Below the pieces are notes generated by a model. It made no database searches. It saw only the letters and a list, made by a program, of their open reading frames with translations, and was not told where the DNA came from. A stretch of DNA of 64,000 nucleotides from Zwartia vadi (GTDB lineage: Bacteria > Pseudomonadota > Gammaproteobacteria > Burkholderiales > Burkholderiaceae_B), in contig NZ_JAUHHE010000009.1 of NCBI RefSeq assembly GCF_030410375.1, positions 91,518 through 155,517 on the forward strand, in the 5' to 3' direction. Below are positions 10,022 to 18,543 of this stretch, in pieces (position 1 is the first letter of the stretch; each line of letters starts with the position of its first letter). The position numbers and the translations under genes were made by a program.

Positions 10022-11588
10022 AAACTTTTCCAGTTCACAAACTACTCGTAAAACAGTTGTCTCCACCAAGGCAGGTGTTGTAGCCGCTCAGCATCGCAGG
10101 GCTGCGGAGGTTGGTGCAGCCGTGCTCAACGCAGGCGGTGACGCTGTCGATGCGGCCATCGCAACATCCTTCGCCATTGGGGTGGTTGAGCCCTGGATGA
10201 GCGGGCCGGCCGCAGGTGGCACGATGGTGTTGTGGCGAGCCAAGGAAGGCAAGGCCCACGTTATTGATTTTGGATGCAGATCTCCGCGCGAACTCAACCC
10301 CGCTGACTATCCCCTGAGCGGAGCCGGTAAATCCTCTGATTTGTTTCCATGGCCCTCCGTTGTAGAAGACCGCAACGTCATGGGCGCGACGGCGGTCGCC
10401 GTGCCTGGCGCTGTTGCGGGGATGGATCTCGCCCACAAGCATTTTGGACGCATGCCCTGGAAGGATTTGGTCACCCCAGCCGCCAAGCTAGCCGAAGCAG
10501 GCTTGTTAGTCGACTGGTATACAACACTCGTGACCGCGGCCAACGCGCGCGTGCTGAGCAAGGACCCTGACACCGCCAAGATGTTCCTGGACGAAGGACA
10601 TTGGCCGATCGCCGGCGAATGGACTTCGCTCGCCGAAAAACATCTCAATCAAAAAGCCTTTGCGCAAACACTGATGCAAATCGCCGAAGGTGGTGCCAAC
10701 GCGTTTTACAAAGGTGATATTGCCGAGCAATTGGCAAAGGATGTGCGCGCAAAAGGTGGCTGCTTGAGTGTGAAAGATCTTCACGATTACCAAGCCTCTA
10801 TGGTTGAGCCCCTTACGATCAACTATCGCGGGGGTCGTGTGTATGCAACACCCGGCCTGACTGGCGGTCCGACGTTTGGCAAAGCACTTGAAATTCTCGC
10901 TCGCGAGTTACAGCCAACGCAAGGCAAGCCTGGCGCCGCGACCTATGCGGGATTCGCTCGCGCACTCGATGCCGCGTTCAAGCTACGCCTTGAAAATATG
11001 GGCGATCACGAGTCGCCGAAAGCCCCGGGATCGACGACACATTTCAGTGTGGTCGATCGCGAGGGTAATATGTGTGCAGTGACCCAAACCTTGCTTTCAA
11101 TTTTTGGTTCACGTGTTGTATCGCCGTCCACAGGAATGTTGCTCAACAATGGCATCATGTGGTTCGATCCAGAGCCAGGCAAACCCAACTCCCTTGCACC
11201 AAACAAACGATGCCTGGCCAACTACTCCCCGGTCATTGGCGAGGATTCGCAAGGTCGACGCTTTGCGATTGGCGCCTCGGGCGGGCGCAAAATTCTTGGT
11301 GCGGTCATGCAGCTCAGCTCTTTCATGATTGACCATGGGCTCAGCCTGGAAGAAGCTTTCCATACACCGCGGATTGATGTGAGTGGAGGCGGAAAAATCA
11401 CTGCTGATCAAACGCTGCCTGCAGACGTGATCGCTGCCCTGGAAAAAGAAATGCCCGTGATTCAAACCCGCCGAAATATTTATCCATACTCCTTCGCTTG
11501 TCCGGCAGGCGTGATGCGGGATGGCGAGATGAATATGGGCTGTACAGAAATCATGTCTCCTTATGGCGATGCCATTTCGGGAGGCTAG
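10014..11588 (+). CDS. Gamma-glutamyltransferase-family Ntn hydrolase, no signal peptide
   Basis: A 524-residue member of the GGT family, which self-cleaves before a threonine and hydrolyses or transfers gamma-glutamyl groups. The processing site STTHFSVVD places the nucleophile at Thr 341 (codon at 11034). The GASGGRKI block near the C-terminus matches the conserved small-subunit loop. Classical GGT is exported, but here the N-terminus (MLENFSSSQTT) has no signal peptide, which suggests a cytoplasmic enzyme acting on another gamma-glutamyl or amide substrate. It lies between an alpha/beta hydrolase (8-nt overlap) and a PaiB-like gene (2-bp gap), so a three-gene operon is likely. Confidence 0.88.
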   Translation: MLENFSSSQTTRKTVVSTKAGVVAAQHRRAAEVGAAVLNAGGDAVDAAIATSFAIGVVEPWMSGPAAGGTMVLWRAKEGKAHVIDFGCRSPRELNPADYPLSGAGKSSDLFPWPSVVEDRNVMGATAVAVPGAVAGMDLAHKHFGRMPWKDLVTPAAKLAEAGLLVDWYTTLVTAANARVLSKDPDTAKMFLDEGHWPIAGEWTSLAEKHLNQKAFAQTLMQIAEGGANAFYKGDIAEQLAKDVRAKGGCLSVKDLHDYQASMVEPLTINYRGGRVYATPGLTGGPTFGKALEILARELQPTQGKPGAATYAGFARALDAAFKLRLENMGDHESPKAPGSTTHFSVVDREGNMCAVTQTLLSIFGSRVVSPSTGMLLNNGIMWFDPEPGKPNSLAPNKRCLANYSPVIGEDSQGRRFAIGASGGRKILGAVMQLSSFMIDHGLSLEEAFHTPRIDVSGGGKITADQTLPADVIAALEKEMPVIQTRRNIYPYSFACPAGVMRDGEMNMGCTEIMSPYGDAISGG

Positions 11589-11590
11589 GC

Positions 11591-12250
11591 ATGTATTTAC
11601 CCAAACATTTCGAACAGCAGGATCTTGAGTCTCTAACCGCCCTGGTAAAAGCCTATCCGCTCGGCACGCTCGTCACACAGCTGGAGGGGACGATCGAGGC
11701 CAACCATATTCCCTTTTTACTCGAAGGCACACTCGCAACCGGCGGCAAACTTATCGGTCATGTCGCCAAAGGAAACCCTGTCTGGAAGGACATCACAAGC
11801 GCTCAGGAATCACTCATTATTTTCCAAGGACCGGAAGCGTACATCACACCCAACTGGTATCCCTCAAAACAGGTTCACCATCAGGTCGTACCCACCTATA
11901 ACTATGCCGTGTTGCACGTGTACGGTACGCTGTCCGTGACGCATGACGAGGCCGCCAAAAGGCGAATCGTAGAATCGCTCACCACCTCAATGGAGCAAGC
12001 CCGACAAAGCATGTGGCGCGTGTCAGATGCGCCCGATGACTACATTGAAAAAATGCTCAATGCCATCGTGGGGATTGAACTGACCATCACCCGAATTCAG
12101 GCAAAATGGAAAGTCAGCCAAAATCGCGATGCCGCGGATCGCGAGGGTGTTGCCCGTGGACTCTCCTCTGCAGACTCTTCTTCAAGGGATAAGCTGATGG
12201 GCGTGATCGTTCAACACGGAAAAGGCATTGGCATCGAACCGACAAATTAG
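11591..12250 (+). CDS. PaiB-like FMN-binding protein
   Basis: A 219-residue protein of the PaiB/FMN-binding split-barrel family. It starts MYLPKHFEQQD, and the internal ANHIPF and YITPNWYPSK motifs are typical. Family members bind flavin and are often labelled negative regulators of protease or sporulation genes from Bacillus PaiB, but in proteobacteria they more likely act on small molecules. The ATG at 11591 is 2 bp after the GGT stop, which rules out the longer open frame starting inside GGT. Its stop overlaps the convergent lipoprotein gene by 4 nt. Confidence 0.85.
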   Translation: MYLPKHFEQQDLESLTALVKAYPLGTLVTQLEGTIEANHIPFLLEGTLATGGKLIGHVAKGNPVWKDITSAQESLIIFQGPEAYITPNWYPSKQVHHQVVPTYNYAVLHVYGTLSVTHDEAAKRRIVESLTTSMEQARQSMWRVSDAPDDYIEKMLNAIVGIELTITRIQAKWKVSQNRDAADREGVARGLSSADSSSRDKLMGVIVQHGKGIGIEPTN

Positions 12251-12591
12251 CGACCGAGTTGCGCGGTGCAATCAACCGTTGCGTGAATCAACAGCTTGTT
12301 GTCATTATTTTTGTCAGGAAACTCTGTTGATACGACGCGACAACCCGTGACTTTTTCTATCGCTTCGATCTGTCGGGCCTTCTGCTTATCGTAATCCGTA
12401 CCAATCCATCCACCCTGTTTGCCGCCGTAAGCCTCCCACTTGTCATTGCCAAGCGCAAGAATGCTGATTTCGCGCTGATCCAGCACCACAATCTGGCGGG
12501 CGGGATCACGGTGATAGTAGACCGCGCTACCCTGACAACCAGCAAGAGTCCCGGCAACCGCCACGCAGGCAACAAAAGGCAACATTTTCAT
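12247..12591 (-). CDS. Small predicted lipoprotein
   Basis: A 114-residue protein with a lipoprotein signal peptide and lipobox LAGC (Cys at about 19). The mature part has two more cysteines (VTGC and VDCTAQ) that could form a disulfide. No domain was recognised. It is probably anchored to the outer or inner membrane. It is convergent with the PaiB-like gene (4-nt stop overlap) and divergent from the class II aldolase gene. Confidence 0.7.
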   Translation of the reverse strand: MKMLPFVACVAVAGTLAGCQGSAVYYHRDPARQIVVLDQREISILALGNDKWEAYGGKQGGWIGTDYDKQKARQIEAIEKVTGCRVVSTEFPDKNNDNKLLIHATVDCTAQLGR

Positions 12592-12741
12592 CTATATTCT
12601 CTGGTGTGGACACGAACAGCGTGACACCAAGCATAACGCTATTTTTTCATATTTCGCACTGAACCTCTCGCCCAATCGCTCGCGACTTGTTATCTTTATT
12701 CTTGTAAATTATTTTCTCAAATGCTTAAGGAACACACTCCC

Positions 12742-13530
12742 ATGTCAAAAGAAGGCGTACTTCAGATTCCCTCTCTCAAAGGCAAGGTCTCCGATGCGGA
12801 ATGGCAAGCGCGGGTCGACTTGGCGGCTTGCTATCGACTAGTCGAGATGTATGGCATGGCCGACATGATCGCCAATCACATCTCGGCGCGTGTACCAGGC
12901 GAAGAGGGCACCTATCTGATCAATGCCTACGGCATGATGTACGAGGAAATCACTGCTTCTAGCCTGCTCAAGGTCGATCATCACGGCAACATTCTGACCA
13001 AACCAGATTTTGGCGATCTCAATTACGGTATCAACAAAGCCGGCGCTGTGATTCATAGCGCAGTCCACCATGCACGTCCGGATGTTGGCTGCGTGATCCA
13101 TACGCACAGCTGGGCATCCATGGCTGTTTCTTCGCTTGAGTGCGGACTCCTGCCTTTGACCCAGACCGCCATGCGCTTCCTGAAAATCAGTTATCACGAC
13201 TATCAGGGTGTCGTGCTCGACGAGGCAGAACAAGAGTCCCTGTGCAAGGACTTGGGCAACAGCGAAGCCATGATTTTGCGCAACCATGGCGCGCTGACCG
13301 TTGGTCGCACGATCGGCGAAGCCTTTAATTGGATGCATCGTCTTGAACTCGCATGCCGTGCTCAGATTGGCGCCATGTCTTGCAATACGCCACTCGCCAA
13401 AGTTTCTGAAAAGGTTTTAGAAGAAACTTGGAACAACTATCAGCCTGGCACCCGTCGCCCCTATGGTGTGATGGAGTGGCCTGCGCTGCTGCGCAAGCTC
13501 GATCGAACGGACACTTCGTATCGCAACTAA
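12742..13530 (+). CDS. Class II aldolase/adducin-family protein
   Basis: A 262-residue member of the zinc-dependent class II aldolase (fuculose-phosphate aldolase/adducin) family. Metal-ligand candidates are in VIHTHS and in LRNHGALTVG; the N-terminal ANHISARVPG block is the usual phosphate/substrate loop. The ATG at 12742 sits 10 nt after AAGGA, which favours it over the in-frame ATG at 12721. The substrate is unknown. The next gene, a 2-hydroxyacid dehydrogenase 36 bp away, suggests a two-step oxo- or hydroxy-acid pathway. Confidence 0.85.
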   Translation: MSKEGVLQIPSLKGKVSDAEWQARVDLAACYRLVEMYGMADMIANHISARVPGEEGTYLINAYGMMYEEITASSLLKVDHHGNILTKPDFGDLNYGINKAGAVIHSAVHHARPDVGCVIHTHSWASMAVSSLECGLLPLTQTAMRFLKISYHDYQGVVLDEAEQESLCKDLGNSEAMILRNHGALTVGRTIGEAFNWMHRLELACRAQIGAMSCNTPLAKVSEKVLEETWNNYQPGTRRPYGVMEWPALLRKLDRTDTSYRN

Positions 13531-13566
13531 ACACTCCTAATTCATGCATTGACCAAGGTCCACATC

Positions 13567-14580
13567 GTGTCTATCCAGAAACTCAGCCGTCCCCCACGTA
13601 TTTTGCTCTCTGATAAAACAGCAACAGAACTTGCTCCAAAAATCGCGGAAATTCTGGGGCCGGATGGTTATGTGCGTGTCACCGCGCAACAAATGCATGA
13701 AGGTACGGCCGATGCGGACTTTTGTTTTGTCTCGCGCGACATCACTGGCGCATCGACCAAACACAACATTCTGCCCGACACACAGTACGTCTACGATGCC
13801 TTAAGACATTCAAAAGCACTGCAATGGGTCCACATCCACTCCGCAGGTGTGGACCGGCAAATTTTCATCGACTTGATGTCAAGAGGTGTCATGGTCACCA
13901 GCTCCTCAGGAGCCAGCGCCAGTCTGGTTGCTCAAACCGCGCTGACTGGTTTGCTGAGTCTGGCGCGTCGCTTTCCCCAGCTCGCCGCCGCGCAACGTGC
14001 CCACGCCTGGGAGCCCTTTTTCAAAGTTGGACTGCCGCCGGATCTCGAAGGGCAAACTGCCACAATCGTTGGCTGGGGACCGATCGGTCAAAAGCTTGCT
14101 GGCTGGCTCAAAGCAATTGGCTTGAATATTGTCGTGGTGCGGCAGTCCGCCAGCTCAACGATTCCAGATACACGCGTCATTTCCTTTGATGACTTCAACA
14201 ACATACTGCCGGAAACAGACTGGCTCGTGCTCGCGTGTCCGCTGACTGCGCAAACGACTAATCTGGTGAGCGCACACGCGCTGAGTCTGATGAAGCCCTC
14301 GGCGCATATCGTCAATATCTCGCGTGGTGCCGTCATTGACGAGCCCGCCATGATTGACGCCCTTAAAAATGGACGCTTGGAAGGCGCATATCTGGATGTT
14401 TTCGCGCAAGAACCTTTGCCGGCCGATTCGCCGCTATGGGATATGCCAAACGTCATCGCAACACCCCATACCGCAGGGTTTTCAGATGCGATTCTCAAGC
14501 GCATGGCAGATAAATTTTTAGAAAATCTCCGGCACTATGCACGTGGCGAAAACTTCATTAATGTGGCGCGCTTAAGCTAA
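13567..14580 (+). CDS. D-2-hydroxyacid dehydrogenase family oxidoreductase
   Basis: A 337-residue NAD(P)-dependent dehydrogenase of the D-isomer-specific 2-hydroxyacid family. The Rossmann glycine motif is GWGPIG. The catalytic Arg is in NISRGAVID, the Glu in the EPLPADSPLW region and the His in TPHTAGF. It probably reduces a 2-oxoacid such as glyoxylate or hydroxypyruvate; the sequence does not decide which. I prefer the GTG at 13567, which has AAGG 8 nt upstream, over the TTG at 13549. It probably forms an operon with the class II aldolase gene before it. Confidence 0.85.
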   Translation: MSIQKLSRPPRILLSDKTATELAPKIAEILGPDGYVRVTAQQMHEGTADADFCFVSRDITGASTKHNILPDTQYVYDALRHSKALQWVHIHSAGVDRQIFIDLMSRGVMVTSSSGASASLVAQTALTGLLSLARRFPQLAAAQRAHAWEPFFKVGLPPDLEGQTATIVGWGPIGQKLAGWLKAIGLNIVVVRQSASSTIPDTRVISFDDFNNILPETDWLVLACPLTAQTTNLVSAHALSLMKPSAHIVNISRGAVIDEPAMIDALKNGRLEGAYLDVFAQEPLPADSPLWDMPNVIATPHTAGFSDAILKRMADKFLENLRHYARGENFINVARLS

Positions 14581-14617
14581 TTTCACATTCAGGCACACGC
14601 ATTCGGCTCGCTTAGCG

Positions 14618-14772
14618 TACAATATCACCACGGCACAACGTTCCAGTCCTCGTGCCTCGCTAAGCCCCAACTCTGTGGGCGCTCGCCTCCAAGGCGTTTT
14701 TACTCCCTGTTCGTCTGCCCCGATTGGAGTCCACATTCACTTGTGGGCCGGCATGACGATGGAGCTGTTCTC
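14618..14772 (+). promoter_or_regulatory. Leader of the rhlE gene with terminator-like hairpin
   Basis: A TACAAT -10-like box at 14618-14623 would give a leader of about 140 nt before the helicase start. It holds a GCCC/GGGC hairpin (14664-14680) followed by CGCC-TCCAA-GGCG and five T residues (14684-14701), which looks like a short intrinsic terminator. Long, structured leaders are known for cold-regulated DEAD-box helicase genes. The stem is only 4 bp, so this is tentative. Confidence 0.3.
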
Positions 14773-16233
14773 TTGTCTACTTCGATTACTTTTGCTGACC
14801 TCGGGTTGGCCGATCCTCTTTTGCGTGCGATTGCCGATGCTGGCTATACCGCACCCACTCCCATTCAAGCACAAGCCATCCCCCGCGTCCTCGCTGGTGG
14901 TGACTTGCTGGCCGCTGCTCAAACCGGTACGGGTAAAACCGCAGGTTTTACCTTGCCCATCCTGCATATGTTGCTCGCCAAACCACTCGAGCTTCGCAAA
15001 CCAGGCCGTCCGCGCGTTCTTATTCTGACCCCGACGCGCGAATTGACCGCTCAGGTCGAAGAGTCGGTTAAAACGTACGGCACGCATACGAAAATCTCCT
15101 CAATGGTGATTTTTGGCGGCGTCAATATCAACCCCCAAACCTCAGCGTTGCGTAAACCTATCGACATCCTGGTGGCCACACCCGGTCGTCTGCTGGATCA
15201 TTGCCAACAGCGCAACGTTGATTTGTCAGGCGTCGAAATTCTAGTTCTCGACGAAGCTGATCGCATGCTCGACATGGGTTTTATTCGCGACATCCGCAAG
15301 ATTCTTGCCTTACTGCCAAGACAGCGTCAAAACCTGCTGTTCTCGGCCACTTTCTCTGACGAGATCCGTGAATTATCCAAAGGCGTACTAAACAACGCCT
15401 CAGAGGTGTCAGTTGCCGCACGGAACACGACCGCCGAGCGGGTCGATCAAACCGTTCACATGGTGGATCAGGCGCACAAACGCGACATTCTGAGCCATAT
15501 CATCCGTGAAAGCGGCTGGCATCAGGTCTTGGTTTTTACGCGGACCAAACATGGCGCAAACCGCCTCGCTGAAAAACTTGTCAAAGATGGCCTATCCGCT
15601 TCGGCGATTCACGGCAACAAGAGCCAGGCCGCGCGCACCCGCGCACTCGATGACTTCAAAAAAGGCAAAGTTGCGGTCCTGGTTGCCACCGATATCGCCG
15701 CGCGCGGCCTGGATATCGATCAGTTGCCGCAAGTCGTAAACTTTGAGTTGCCCAACGTCCCCGAAGACTACGTGCACCGCATTGGCCGCACCGGTCGAGC
15801 AGGCGCTGCAGGTTCTGCTGTGTCTTTGGTGGATTCGAGCGAGATCAAATACCTCAAAGCCATCGAACGGATTATTAAAAAGCAGATTCCACAGCTTCCC
15901 GCCCCGACCGGCTGGACTGCCTCGCCTGCCTCCTCCCATGGCGCAGATGATGATGCACGTGCCGAAGGCCGTCGCGATGCACAGCGCCGGCCTCCCCAGC
16001 GCAGCGCGCGTCCCGGAGGTCCCTCGGGACTCGGTTCAGCCCGTCCGGCCCGCACCAGTCAAGGCACGGGCCAGGCCCCTCGCCGCGAAGGTCAGGGCAG
16101 TGGCCGAACCGCCTCAACGACCAGTCATTCCCCCACCCGCACGGGTACGGGCGGGCCGGTTCGTTCTGGCTCAGGCCCAAATGCCCCGAGCCAGGCGAAT
16201 CGCCCCCGTCGTCCTGCCTTATTTAACAAGTAA
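14773..16233 (+). CDS. rhlE: DEAD-box ATP-dependent RNA helicase RhlE
   Basis: A 486-residue helicase. RecA domain 1 has the Q-motif, [21 protein letters not shown] and SATF; domain 2 has ARGLDID and HRIGRTGR. The low-complexity tail (from about residue 390) is rich in Arg, Gly, Ser and Pro, as in RhlE. Such enzymes unwind short RNA duplexes in ribosome assembly and RNA turnover. The likely start is TTG 14773, with GGAG about 9 nt upstream and the usual N-terminus ([11 protein letters not shown]). A GTG at 14743 would add 10 residues. Confidence 0.9.
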   Translation: MSTSITFADLGLADPLLRAIADAGYTAPTPIQAQAIPRVLAGGDLLAAAQTGTGKTAGFTLPILHMLLAKPLELRKPGRPRVLILTPTRELTAQVEESVKTYGTHTKISSMVIFGGVNINPQTSALRKPIDILVATPGRLLDHCQQRNVDLSGVEILVLDEADRMLDMGFIRDIRKILALLPRQRQNLLFSATFSDEIRELSKGVLNNASEVSVAARNTTAERVDQTVHMVDQAHKRDILSHIIRESGWHQVLVFTRTKHGANRLAEKLVKDGLSASAIHGNKSQAARTRALDDFKKGKVAVLVATDIAARGLDIDQLPQVVNFELPNVPEDYVHRIGRTGRAGAAGSAVSLVDSSEIKYLKAIERIIKKQIPQLPAPTGWTASPASSHGADDDARAEGRRDAQRRPPQRSARPGGPSGLGSARPARTSQGTGQAPRREGQGSGRTASTTSHSPTRTGTGGPVRSGSGPNAPSQANRPRRPALFNK

Positions 16234-16281
16234 TCATGTCTGTTCACAGGCTGGCGCGTCCAGCCTGTAAAATGCGCCACC

Positions 16282-17892
16282 ATGAGTATTCAAGCTGAAG
16301 TTGCGCGACGCAGAACGTTCGCCATTATTTCCCACCCTGACGCCGGTAAAACGACACTCACCGAAAAGCTTCTGCTGTTCGCGGGTGCGATTCAGATCGC
16401 CGGCAGTGTCAAGGCACGCAAAGCCTCTCGCCATGCGTCCTCGGACTGGATGGAAATCGAAAAACAACGTGGTATTTCGGTTGCCTCCTCCGTGATGCAA
16501 ATGGAATACCGTGATTGCGTCATCAACTTGCTGGACACCCCGGGTCACCAGGATTTCTCAGAGGACACCTATCGCGTTCTGACCGCCGTGGATGCAGCGC
16601 TGATGGTCATCGATGCCGCGAACGGTGTCGAGCCGCAAACCATCCGTCTGCTCCAGGTTTGTCGGGCGCGCAATACACCTATCATCACCTTCATCAATAA
16701 GATGGATCGCGAAGTTCGCGATCCCCTTGAGCTGCTCTCTGAAATCGAACAGCACATCGGCATGGACGCTGTCCCCTTTTCCTGGCCCGTTGGCATGGGC
16801 AAGGCTTTTGGTGGTGTCTTTGATATCCAGCGCGACCGTATGCGCCTCTTTCGTCCCGGTCAGGAACGACGCAACGACAGCACGGACGACTTTATCGACG
16901 GACTGGATAACCCTGAAATCGCAACACGCTTCGGCTCGGCTTTCGATCAAGCAAAAGGCGAGATCGAACTCATCCAAGCAGCCGCTCCCGCTTTTGACCG
17001 TGACGCCTTTTTAGCCGGCAAACAAACCCCTGTCTTTTTTGGTTCCGCCATCAATAACTTTGGTGTGCAAGAAGTCTTGGATGCCTTGGTCGATCAGGCA
17101 CCGCCACCCGGTTCACGCCAGGCACTCGAACGGATCGTATACCCTGATGAGCCAAAATTCACCGGTGTCGTGTTTAAGGTTCAGGCGAACATGGATCCCG
17201 CACATCGGGATCGCGTTGCCTTTGTCCGCGTCAGCTCAGGCAAATTTGAACGCGGCATGCGTCTCAAAGTGTCTCGCAACGGCAAAGAAATTCGCCCCAA
17301 CAATGTGGTGTCTTTCCTGTCTCAACGTCGTGAACTCGTGGACGAAGCCTATGCAGGCGATGTCATTGGAGTCCCCAACCACGGCATCCTCCATCTTGGC
17401 GACGTATTGACCGAGGGCGAGTCCCTGCATTTCACTGGCCTGCCATTTTTTGCACCCGAGCTCTTCCAGGCCGTTGAAACCAAAGACCCGCTTCGTACCA
17501 AACAACTGCGCACAGGTCTACTCCAATTGGGTGAGGAGGGAGCAATTCAGGTCTTCAAACCGATTGCTGCCGGTGGTGCCTTGTTGCTTGGGGCCGTTGG
17601 TCAACTTCAGTTCGAAGTCGTTGCGCACCGACTGCAGGCAGAGTATGGTGCCGAGGCGCGCCTGATGCCTTCGCGATACAACATGGCACGGTGGATTACC
17701 TCCGAAGATCCCAAAGAACTGCGCAAATTCATCGATGCGAACGCCTCGCATATCGCCTATGATGTCGTCGAAGCACCGGCTTTCCTTGTCTCGTCGACTG
17801 CGCAACTTCGGGTCGCCGAAGAACGCTATCCGGCGATTCGTTTTCATGCGATGCGTGAACACGGCGGTCAAGTGTTTGCCGACAAAGTCTGA
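16282..17892 (+). CDS. prfC: Peptide chain release factor 3
   Basis: A 536-residue translational GTPase that recycles RF1/RF2 from the ribosome after termination. G1 is HPDAGKTT, switch I contains RGISVASSVMQ, G3 is DTPGHQDF and G4 is NKMDRE. The RF3 length and C-terminal domain (VVEAPAFLVSS, then ERYPAIRF) separate it from EF-G. It lies 48 bp after rhlE on the same strand and 24 bp before the next gene. Confidence 0.97.
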   Translation: MSIQAEVARRRTFAIISHPDAGKTTLTEKLLLFAGAIQIAGSVKARKASRHASSDWMEIEKQRGISVASSVMQMEYRDCVINLLDTPGHQDFSEDTYRVLTAVDAALMVIDAANGVEPQTIRLLQVCRARNTPIITFINKMDREVRDPLELLSEIEQHIGMDAVPFSWPVGMGKAFGGVFDIQRDRMRLFRPGQERRNDSTDDFIDGLDNPEIATRFGSAFDQAKGEIELIQAAAPAFDRDAFLAGKQTPVFFGSAINNFGVQEVLDALVDQAPPPGSRQALERIVYPDEPKFTGVVFKVQANMDPAHRDRVAFVRVSSGKFERGMRLKVSRNGKEIRPNNVVSFLSQRRELVDEAYAGDVIGVPNHGILHLGDVLTEGESLHFTGLPFFAPELFQAVETKDPLRTKQLRTGLLQLGEEGAIQVFKPIAAGGALLLGAVGQLQFEVVAHRLQAEYGAEARLMPSRYNMARWITSEDPKELRKFIDANASHIAYDVVEAPAFLVSSTAQLRVAEERYPAIRFHAMREHGGQVFADKV

Positions 17893-17916
17893 CCCCACGC
17901 AATTCAGAGATACCTT

Positions 17917-18543
17917 ATGTCCTGGCGCGCCCTCATCCTGTTTCTGTTGCTAGCCGTTATTGCCTCATGGCAGGGTGGGCGTCACCTCGGCCTTTGGCTT
18001 GTCGAACAAGCCCCAGATTCCATTGCCTCAGCCTCCAGCTCTTCAGAGGACAGGGGACAGGTTCTGGATGCGGATGGTAAACCCCTCGCACCCCAGCCTC
18101 CTCAACCTCGCATTGATGGAACGCTCGGCGTACCGAAGGAAATGGAGCCTATCGAATGGAGCATTACCCCGGTGCTTGCCTCGCGTGCCGATGCCAACTC
18201 CTACAAAAAGGATGGGGAAGAAAACGAGGAGGATGAAGAGACAGAACAAGATGCAGACTCGCCCTCAAACGGCCAAGACACTGACGGTGTGCGCACCGTT
18301 GACGTGCGAGCCCAGCAGACTGCGAATGCTCAATCTGCTCGCCCCGGTGGCACTGCTATCTCGCCACCCACAAATTGGCAAGACGCACTCAAAAAAGAGC
18401 TGGCCCAGTGCAGCAGCTTAGGGTTTTTCAAACGTCCAAACTGCATCCAGTCCGCGCAGAATAAATACTGCGGACCCAATAATGCATGGGGCAAAACAGC
18501 AGATTGTCCAAGTCGAGACGCCCCGGCGAATAGTGGCGGTTAA
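17917..18543 (+). CDS. Hypothetical secreted or anchored protein with acidic linker
   Basis: A 208-residue protein not recognised by family. The N-terminal hydrophobic segment (about residues 4-20) is a signal peptide or anchor. A Pro- and Ser-rich part follows, then a strongly acidic run (about 92-115). The C-terminal 45 residues are compact and contain four cysteines (in AQCSS, PNCIQ, KYCGP and ADCPS), which suggests a small disulfide-bonded periplasmic domain on a flexible linker. It is 24 bp after prfC, and its stop overlaps the rpoN stop by 4 nt. Confidence 0.65.
   Translation: MSWRALILFLLLAVIASWQGGRHLGLWLVEQAPDSIASASSSSEDRGQVLDADGKPLAPQPPQPRIDGTLGVPKEMEPIEWSITPVLASRADANSYKKDGEENEEDEETEQDADSPSNGQDTDGVRTVDVRAQQTANAQSARPGGTAISPPTNWQDALKKELAQCSSLGFFKRPNCIQSAQNKYCGPNNAWGKTADCPSRDAPANSGG

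Noticed and set aside
11498..11590. Upstream extension of the PaiB-like gene
   Set aside because: It lies inside the GGT gene in another frame; ATG 11591 gives the family N-terminus.
13722..14189. 155-residue open frame inside the 2-hydroxyacid dehydrogenase gene
   Set aside because: Alternative-frame shadow of a gene with complete motifs.
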